Assembly: GCA_946481095.1 (NCBI GenBank)
Contig: CAMLML010000080.1
Location: 1 to 20,966 of the forward strand
DNA: 20,966 nucleotides
From: an uncultured Cellvibrio sp.
GTDB lineage: Bacteria; Pseudomonadota; Gammaproteobacteria; Pseudomonadales; Cellvibrionaceae
Direction of reading: 5' to 3'
Shown here: piece by piece, positions 15,429-20,966 of the stretch
Layout: each line of letters opens with the position of its first letter
Position numbering within the stretch: position 1 is the first letter of the stretch
The notes under the pieces: model-generated
Database searches by the model: none
The model's input: the letters and a program-made list of their open reading frames with translations, nothing else
What the model was told of the DNA's origin: nothing
Program-made: the position numbers and the translations under genes

Positions 15429-18400
15429 ACGCACTTAATCCCGAAATCTCATGCCCTTGGGCTAATTTTTTAAGCAGCGGAATCAAGTCTTCCATTAATG
15501 CCACTTCGGCTTTGCTGCGCTCCTTCCAACTCAGTTCACGCGGTGCAAGTAAATCACTTAATTGTTCGCCATCAAAAATCATGCGGCGCAAAATGTTTTC
15601 AACAAAGCTTTGCAGTGCCGTACTTTCAAGCTGGTGTTTGGCGGCCATTTCATTAATGGCCTGCGCGGCCTTGTTGGCTTTAAAGGCTTCAAAACCGGCG
15701 CGGATTTGTTTTTTATCCAACACTTCACCGGCCTTGAGTTGATTGATGTAGGCGGTGATGTCTTCGCGGTCGTCCATCATGTTGCTAGTTGACGCAAGCA
15801 AGCCAATCAGCTGATCGCGGCTGGCTTTTTGTTTGGCGGGGCTTTTTTGCGCGGTTTGGGTGTATTGCGCAATTAACGCCATGATGTAGTCGTAGTCGAT
15901 AATCGCAGACGAAAACAAGACAAATTCAAAATCCAGTTGTTGCACCGGGTCATTTGCATCACTGCCTTTCTCTTGCACCGCTTTTAATTGTTTGGCGGTT
16001 TCTAAATACATGCCTTTAAAGGCGCGCAGAGTGTCTTCTGGAATAACAGCTTCTATGGCTTGGTTTTGTTCTGGGGTGATATCCGTGTATTGGTCAAGCT
16101 GGGTTTTAAGGCGCTGAACATCTTTAAATAAATGAATAAATTGGCCGCGTGCTTCATCGCCTTTCAAGTTGTTTACTTCCGCAGGCGAATAAGGCAAGCC
16201 TTGGCTTTGCATAAAATCTTGCAGCTTGGTGATGGCGGTGTCGAGTTTTTCTATCACCACGGGCGCAGCATCGACCAACCAGTATTTCTTGGCCGCTTCA
16301 AAATCACTGCCGCTGAATAAGGCAATGGCATCTTTTACGGCTTGTTCTTGCTGGCGAAAATCCAACACATTGCCGTAGGGTTTGGTGTCGTTCAGTATGC
16401 GGTTAGTGCGCGAGAAGGCTTGAATTAAGCCGTGGTATTTGAGGTTTTTATCCACATAGAGTGTGTTTAAGTATTTGGAATCAAAACCTGTCAGCAACAT
16501 ATCCACCACGATGGTGACATCGATTTTATTGTCGTGCGGGTAGTCTTTGTTGGTGTATTTGTGGTCTTTGATGCGCTGCTGTACATCTTGGTAATACAAG
16601 TCAAACTCATTAATACTGTGATTGGTTTTGTATTGTGTGTTGTAGGCGGCGAGGATATTTTTTAGTGCTGCTTTCTTTTCGTCGGGCGCTACGCTGTTAT
16701 CCAGTTTTTCTTGCGGCAGGTCTTCCTGCAATTGCTGTACGTCTTTATTGCCTTCGGCGGGTGGTGAAAATACGCAGGCGATATTTAACGGTTGAAAGTT
16801 GCCATCTTCCGCTTTGCGTTTGGCCTGTATTTCCGTAAATAGGCGATGGTACTCAATGGCGTGATTGATGGATGCCGTGGCCAAAATCGAATTAAAACGG
16901 CGGTGATTGGTTGCCGCATCATGTTTAGCCAATATCGCCTCAACTACGGCTTGTTGTGAAATGGCATCACCCGCTTTCGGTTTGGCTTTTTGCCCCTCGG
17001 CTGCACCCACTACCTCAGGTTTGAAATAGTCGATGTGAAATTTCAGTACATTGTTGTCATCAATAGCATTGGTAATGGTGTAGGCGTGCAATTGCTTTTC
17101 AAAAATATCGGCAGTGGTTTTATATGAAGCTTCTTGGCCGTCGATTTGTTTATAGGTAGCGTTTTGGTCAAAAATCGGCGTACCGGTAAAACCGAATAAT
17201 TGCGCATTCGGGAAAAATTCTTTAATGGCTTGGTGGTTATCGCCAAATTGCGAGCGGTGGCATTCATCAAAAATAAATACCACGCGCTTATTACGCAGTG
17301 GTGCCAAACGCTCTTTGTAGGTTTGCTTGCCTTCTTTGGCTTTGCTTTGGTTGCGCTTGCTGTTTTCATCCAGCGCAAGGCCGAGCTTTTGAATGGTGGT
17401 GACAATCACCTTATCGGCATAGCCTTCAGAGAGCATGCGGCGAACCAATGTTTCGGTATTGGTGTTTTCCTCAACACAACCCTCTTGGAATTTATTAAAT
17501 TCTTCACGGGTTTGGCGGTCCAGGTCTTTCCTATCCACCACGAATAAACATTTTTCAATGTCGGGGTTATCTTTTAGCAGGGTGGAGGCTTTAAACGAAG
17601 TGAGTGTTTTACCTGAACCCGTGGTGTGCCAAATGTAGCCATTACCACGGTTTTGGTGGATGCAATCCACAATCGCTTTAACGGCATAGATTTGGTAAGG
17701 GCGCATCACCAATAGTTTTTGTTCACTGGCGACCAACACCATGTAGCGGCTGATCATTTCACCCAGCAAGCATTTGGCGAGGAATTTAACCGCGAACTCA
17801 TCTAAACGATCGACTTTGCGGTTGTCGGGGTCCGCAAATTTGTAAACCGGCAAAAAGCGTTCGTCGGCATTAAAGCTGAAGTGTTGGTTGTGGTTATTGG
17901 CAAAGTAATAGGTGTTGTTTTGGTTGCTCACAATAAACAACTGCATAAAGCACAGCAGGCTGTTGTCGTAACCATTGCCGGGGTCGTTTTTGTAATCAAC
18001 GATTTGCTGCATGGCGCGGCGTGGGCTGACCTGCAGGGTTTTGAGTTCAATTTGTACTACGGGCACGCCGTTGATGAGCAAAATCACATCGTAACGGTGG
18101 TGGCTGTTTTCGGTGTTGATGCGCAGTTGGTTGATAACTTCGTAATCGTTTTTGCACCAGTCTTTAATGTTCACCAAGGTGTATTGCAGTGGGGTGCCAT
18201 CTTCACGGATAAAGGTATTGCGGGTGCGCAGGGTTTTGGCAGCAGCGAATACATCGTTGGTGACTATGCTGTCCCGCAGGCGAGCAAATTCGGCATCGGT
18301 GAGGGATACCATGTTGAGGGCTTCAAACTTCTTACGGAAGTTTTGTTCAAGCGTTTCGCGGTCGCGGATGTCAGGGCGGTAGGTGTACTTTAGGTCTACC

Positions 18401-18450
18401 AGTCTTTCAATTAAACCCTGTTCGATCTTATTTTCTGTAAGTGTCATCAT
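15421..18450 (-). CDS. hsdR: type I restriction endonuclease subunit HsdR
   Basis: A 1009-residue motor and nuclease subunit of the EcoR124-like (type Ic) group. The PD-(D/E)XK nuclease comes first: D121 in RYDVILLINGVP, E135 and K137 in QIELKT, then the downstream QQIVDYK. The superfamily 2 translocase has Walker A TTGSGKT (276-282), DECH (395-398), GFTGTPIF as motif III, and AFSRTNRI as motif VI. The C-terminal helical domain joins HsdM and HsdS. The length is typical and no lesion is visible. The start is an ATG at 18450 (or 18447), with AGGA at 18455-18458 as the ribosome-binding site. It is the first gene of the operon, so all later genes depend on its promoter in the divergent gap to the right or on internal ones. 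Confidence 0.97.
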   Translation of the reverse strand: MMTLTENKIEQGLIERLVDLKYTYRPDIRDRETLEQNFRKKFEALNMVSLTDAEFARLRDSIVTNDVFAAAKTLRTRNTFIREDGTPLQYTLVNIKDWCKNDYEVINQLRINTENSHHRYDVILLINGVPVVQIELKTLQVSPRRAMQQIVDYKNDPGNGYDNSLLCFMQLFIVSNQNNTYYFANNHNQHFSFNADERFLPVYKFADPDNRKVDRLDEFAVKFLAKCLLGEMISRYMVLVASEQKLLVMRPYQIYAVKAIVDCIHQNRGNGYIWHTTGSGKTLTSFKASTLLKDNPDIEKCLFVVDRKDLDRQTREEFNKFQEGCVEENTNTETLVRRMLSEGYADKVIVTTIQKLGLALDENSKRNQSKAKEGKQTYKERLAPLRNKRVVFIFDECHRSQFGDNHQAIKEFFPNAQLFGFTGTPIFDQNATYKQIDGQEASYKTTADIFEKQLHAYTITNAIDDNNVLKFHIDYFKPEVVGAAEGQKAKPKAGDAISQQAVVEAILAKHDAATNHRRFNSILATASINHAIEYHRLFTEIQAKRKAEDGNFQPLNIACVFSPPAEGNKDVQQLQEDLPQEKLDNSVAPDEKKAALKNILAAYNTQYKTNHSINEFDLYYQDVQQRIKDHKYTNKDYPHDNKIDVTIVVDMLLTGFDSKYLNTLYVDKNLKYHGLIQAFSRTNRILNDTKPYGNVLDFRQQEQAVKDAIALFSGSDFEAAKKYWLVDAAPVVIEKLDTAITKLQDFMQSQGLPYSPAEVNNLKGDEARGQFIHLFKDVQRLKTQLDQYTDITPEQNQAIEAVIPEDTLRAFKGMYLETAKQLKAVQEKGSDANDPVQQLDFEFVLFSSAIIDYDYIMALIAQYTQTAQKSPAKQKASRDQLIGLLASTSNMMDDREDITAYINQLKAGEVLDKKQIRAGFEAFKANKAAQAINEMAAKHQLESTALQSFVENILRRMIFDGEQLSDLLAPRELSWKERSKAEVALMEDLIPLLKKLAQGHEISGLSAYE

Positions 18451-18454
18451 CTGA

Positions 18455-18458
18455 TCCT
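18455..18458 (-). promoter_or_regulatory. ribosome-binding site of hsdR
   Basis: AGGA on the - strand lies 4 bases before the ATG at 18450 and 7 before the adjacent ATG at 18447. The spacing slightly favours the second ATG. Confidence 0.45.
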
Positions 18459-18539
18459 GTGACTAATGCGGCTGCATTGTAACTGTTTGTTCAGGAAAAT
18501 GTGCCGGGTCAGATTCTAGGGATCAATATATCCTTCCCT

Positions 18540-18558
18540 AATTACGTAATTCGTAATT
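18540..18558. promoter_or_regulatory. palindrome and tandem repeat in the divergent promoter gap
   Basis: AATTACGTAATT (18540-18551) is a perfect 12-bp palindrome. CGTAATT is then tandemly repeated at 18545-18551 and 18552-18558. It lies between the divergent hsdR and membrane-protein genes, upstream of the promoter for the latter. An operator is the likely role; the binding protein is unknown. Confidence 0.4.
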
Positions 18559-18580
18559 CACTTTATATTCATACCTAAAC

Positions 18581-18589
18581 TGCTATAGT
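18581..18589 (+). promoter_or_regulatory. extended -10 promoter of the small membrane-protein gene
   Basis: TGC-TATAGT is an extended -10 element; no good -35 is visible, which extended -10 promoters can lack. It lies 34 bases before the ATG at 18624. Confidence 0.45.
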
Positions 18590-18623
18590 ACGAACCATAG
18601 AGGTGTTTCAAGAGGATGAAATT

Positions 18624-18977
18624 ATGAACAGCATTGCGTCAACCAAAACTGATCGCGCCAAAAAAATAGGCGGTTTTGTGTGGCTTATTATTTCCAAATT
18701 GGCGCAAGGAATTGCATTTGTCGTCAATAAAATAAACTGGAATAAAGTTGGTTTTGTTTCTTGGCGTTTGGTTGTCCTGGCATTTGGTATAGTCATCGCC
18801 TTCGCCAAACTAATCGGCTCTATTATTGCCGGGTTCGTAGCATTGATTCGAAATCACACTGAAAATGAAAAGGAAATTGATTGGAGTGAATTTCTCGAAG
18901 AGGACGAAGATCTCGAAGGAAGAACATCATTAGGACGCGTAGAAAACCAGGCACGCCCCAACTTTGAACGCCGCTAA
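18624..18977 (+). CDS. small membrane protein of unknown function
   Basis: A 117-residue protein with no family I can name. The start at 18624 is chosen for its AAGAGG ribosome-binding site at 18610-18615; an earlier in-frame GTG at 18603 has none. It has a basic N-terminus (DRAKKIGG) and hydrophobic segments at about 16-35 and 45-75, so one to three membrane spans. A strongly acidic tail follows (WSEFLEEDEDLEG). It is transcribed away from hsdR and towards the conjugation genes, ending 7 bp from the stop of the TraG-like gene. ICEs often carry a small DUF3742-like membrane protein near this place, but the resemblance here is only general and the strand is opposite. Confidence 0.6.
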   Translation: MNSIASTKTDRAKKIGGFVWLIISKLAQGIAFVVNKINWNKVGFVSWRLVVLAFGIVIAFAKLIGSIIAGFVALIRNHTENEKEIDWSEFLEEDEDLEGRTSLGRVENQARPNFERR

Positions 18978-18984
18978 ACTAGAT

Positions 18985-20580
18985 TTATATTTTCATTTTA
19001 CTTGGCGCTCCGGCGCCTATTCCGCCACCAAACCCTTTCATTTTATTTTCCAATCCCGACCCTAAATTTCTCCCCGCCGTACCGATCAATGCCGAAAAGA
19101 ATACCGGTAGAACCACATAGGAATACATAATTACCCAACCCAAAACGATAAAGGGTGCAATTGATGCTTCGGTGCCCAATCGTTTGATGGTCGTCAGGGC
19201 ATCACCGGTGGTCATCATCGAGCCGAATAAAAAATTATTCATCCAATAACAGATCGCAAAAATATACGACCACATATAAAAACTGAATTGAACCGCCGTC
19301 AATGTGATTAACGTTTTGATGTTATAAAGACTGAGCCACATTAAGATCGGCAGCATCAGTGTGAACATCATTTTGACCAGCGCTTCCACAATAATAACCA
19401 GATGTCGCATAGTGGTGGATTCAACCACTGCAGGAAAACCTTTCAGAAGCGCACCAAAACCAACAAGAACACCGTCAGCGATATTGTTAAAGACATTTTG
19501 CACGGCACCCTCTTCAGCACTTGAGTAAGCATTGGCAAAATTGGGTAATGACAGCGGCGTAAATTCATCATTCGCCGAGGTTAATGCAATACGCAATCGA
19601 TGCTGATCCGCATCATCTTCGGATGTATAGTTAAATCCATCCATGAACTTTTCTTCAAAATCCGCAGGCGCATTGGCTTTGACATCGGCCAGCAAACGTT
19701 TCATCAAACTATTGGCATCCGAACTGGTTGAGCCATCCGGGGGAACGCCGGTCCACCATTCATAACAGGTGGGAAAACCGCCTACATCAACACCTGCCGG
19801 TGGCGGTGGTGCGATGACTTTATCCCGCAGTTCCGAATAAGGAAATGCCTTCACTTCGCGTGTGGGACGCATGGTGGAATAGTAATCCGGATGATCCAGG
19901 AAAAAAGTGGAACCCAACCAGGAAACATCATCGAAAATGGCGTCGCCTTTCAATGCACCGGGTTTTTCATCTTCAGGGGGAATGTTGGATAAAAATTGAT
20001 TCGACGCTTTGATGTAACAATCACCATAAAACTGATTGGCCTCATTGGATAAAGCCGGGTCTTTTATTTTTGATGTCAGCAAGGTTTGGGTAATAGATGT
20101 TAAGTCACTGGTACAGGGTATTTCTTGAATCAATGCTGCTGATGTCGCTTGCCACAATCGTGTAGTGAGATACCACCAAAGCGGTGCTTTGGGTTGACGC
20201 TCTCCATAAATGGCAGCGATTTTGTCAGCCTGTTTATCGTAAGTGGTTCCTGTGTCACCATCCTTGATTTCAGTTTCACGATCTTCATCTTCCGCATTGC
20301 ACGATGTATAGGCGTATTGAGTGCCGGAAAATGTAATGTTGATGGATGGCGACAAACAAAAAAAGATCACCAACAACATCGTATAGGCTTTAACTTCCAG
20401 CGTTTTTAATAAATCTTCTGCGTCCCAACTGTTCTCCCAGGATTCGAGCAGTGTGTCAATCGTCATCAGAATAAATGGAATGAGCGCAAGTCCGGTACCA
20501 AAAAAAAGATATGCGGTAGCGGTATACATATGCCATGCAAATAATTGCGTATAGAGTTCAAGCGCAGAGGTCACGATCAT
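18985..20580 (-). CDS. TraG N-terminal-domain-like conjugal transfer membrane protein (ICE type)
   Basis: A 531-residue polytopic inner-membrane protein that resembles the TraG-N proteins of type IV secretion systems in integrative conjugative elements (MPF-G/PFGI type). These stabilise mating pairs. Hydrophobic segments lie at about 15-40 and 65-83. A large soluble part (about 84-370) holds several Cys and an Asp/Glu-rich surface. A second hydrophobic block follows at about 385-515 (LVIIVEALVKMMFTLMLPILMWL, then more spans). The end is a Gly/Lys-rich tail. It starts in ATGA overlap with the gene upstream. The assignment rests on topology, length and neighbours more than on a diagnostic motif. 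Confidence 0.65.
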   Translation of the reverse strand: MIVTSALELYTQLFAWHMYTATAYLFFGTGLALIPFILMTIDTLLESWENSWDAEDLLKTLEVKAYTMLLVIFFCLSPSINITFSGTQYAYTSCNAEDEDRETEIKDGDTGTTYDKQADKIAAIYGERQPKAPLWWYLTTRLWQATSAALIQEIPCTSDLTSITQTLLTSKIKDPALSNEANQFYGDCYIKASNQFLSNIPPEDEKPGALKGDAIFDDVSWLGSTFFLDHPDYYSTMRPTREVKAFPYSELRDKVIAPPPPAGVDVGGFPTCYEWWTGVPPDGSTSSDANSLMKRLLADVKANAPADFEEKFMDGFNYTSEDDADQHRLRIALTSANDEFTPLSLPNFANAYSSAEEGAVQNVFNNIADGVLVGFGALLKGFPAVVESTTMRHLVIIVEALVKMMFTLMLPILMWLSLYNIKTLITLTAVQFSFYMWSYIFAICYWMNNFLFGSMMTTGDALTTIKRLGTEASIAPFIVLGWVIMYSYVVLPVFFSALIGTAGRNLGSGLENKMKGFGGGIGAGAPSKMKI

Positions 20581-20921
20581 GATGCAGCCCCGACGAGAAG
20601 GCCAATCACGTTGATACCAAATAACACTTCATACACCACCAAAATACGCAACAACAATAATCGGGCACGATGAATAAAGTCAGCTGACGCAGTGGGCCGT
20701 TTTTTCCGGATTAGGGTTGGCAACGCAAAATAGAGTGATGCATAAACACCGAGCCGAATAATAAACATCAGCAGTCCTGGTATCCCTTGTACCAGGCTAG
20801 CGACATTCATCAAGGCACCACTGGATGACAAGAACATTCCCGCCAGCGTGACTGTCAGAACCAATCCCGCAAACATCAACAACAGGTAAAGGGACAATTT
20901 TAAAAACCGATTTTTAATCAT
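20577..20921 (-). CDS. small ICE-type membrane protein upstream of the TraG-like gene
   Basis: A 114-residue protein with three to four hydrophobic spans (about 8-31, 45-68 and 86-110) separated by a basic loop (RKKRP). Its stop overlaps the next start as ATGA, so it is translationally coupled to the TraG-like protein. A GAGGAAG ribosome-binding site lies within the end of the preceding gene. Similar small membrane proteins precede TraG-N genes in ICE transfer operons; I cannot give the exact family. Confidence 0.6.
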   Translation of the reverse strand: MIKNRFLKLSLYLLLMFAGLVLTVTLAGMFLSSSGALMNVASLVQGIPGLLMFIIRLGVYASLYFALPTLIRKKRPTASADFIHRARLLLLRILVVYEVLFGINVIGLLVGAAS

Positions 20922-20923
20922 GT

Positions 20924-20966
20924 TTATTCTTCCTCGATACCACCATCTTTCATCTCAAATCGGGGT
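20924..20966 (-). CDS. C-terminal end of an upstream transfer-operon gene (partial)
   Basis: An open frame enters from the right edge and reads PRFEMKDGGIEEE before TAA at 20926-20924, two bases before the next ATG. Tight spacing on the same strand suggests the previous gene of the transfer operon. It is too short to name. Confidence 0.45.
   Translation of the reverse strand, partial: PRFEMKDGGIEEE

Noticed and set aside
17881..18393. 170-codon + strand frame opposite hsdR
   Set aside because: It covers the HsdR nuclease domain, which is conserved on the other strand; its translation is repetitive Val/Gly-rich and matches no family.
18603..18623. GTG start for the small membrane protein
   Set aside because: An AAGAGG ribosome-binding site lies inside this extension at ideal distance from the ATG at 18624.
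1..20966. tRNA, rRNA, CRISPR array, insertion sequence or integrase gene
   Set aside because: No cloverleaf-like sequence, repeat-spacer array, transposase or recombinase motif was seen, so the ICE ends are not inside the window as far as I can tell.

Overview
The window looks like the chromosome of a polysaccharide-degrading gammaproteobacterium of the Cellvibrio/Cellvibrionaceae type. The reasons are a secreted lyase with a poly-serine linker, tandem uronate-polysaccharide enzymes, a gammaproteobacterial-type CsrA, and an integrative-conjugative-element (ICE)-type transfer gene set. This assignment is inferred from gene content; there is no rRNA or other marker gene in the window.

Left part (1-7528, + strand): a polysaccharide-lyase cluster. 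It holds the 3' part of a PL9-type pectate lyase behind a Ser-rich linker. Next is an exported BNR_4 seven-bladed beta-propeller protein with the His/His/Tyr/Arg set expected of PL24/PL25/PL42-type lyases. Then comes a 1440-residue lipoprotein that fuses a second, paralogous propeller to a GH105 unsaturated-uronyl hydrolase domain and a DUF2264 domain. The fused propeller has lost all four of those residues. After it lies a short frameshifted remnant of a GH43-like secreted glycosidase. A reasonable model is that the lyases cut a uronic-acid-containing polysaccharide (pectin, rhamnogalacturonan, ulvan or arabinogalactan side chains) and the lipoprotein trims the unsaturated ends.

Middle (about 7530-11400, + strand, visibly more AT-rich): accessory cargo. 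It has an HNH/Endo VII-like nuclease toxin of the AHH type, two tandem Imm11 (DUF1629)-like immunity paralogues, a small csrA, and a T5orf172/GIY-YIG protein with an unrecognised C-terminal half. A perfect 11-bp tandem repeat lies between the last two genes.

Right-centre (11381-18450, - strand): a type I restriction-modification operon transcribed hsdR-hsdS-prrC-hsdM. Every junction overlaps (8, 4 and 4 nt) and a rho-independent terminator sits directly after hsdM. PrrC, the anticodon nuclease that guards type Ic R-M systems and cuts tRNA-Lys when phage disable restriction, keeps its Walker motifs and the Arg/Glu/His nuclease triad. This is a layered restriction plus abortive-infection module.

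Right end (18451-20966): a divergent small membrane-protein gene with an extended -10 promoter, then convergent ICE-type transfer genes. These are a TraG-N-like mating-pair protein and a small membrane protein translationally coupled upstream of it, followed by the tail of another gene that runs off the window. The defence and toxin genes are therefore probably cargo of, or next to, an integrative conjugative element whose backbone starts at the right.
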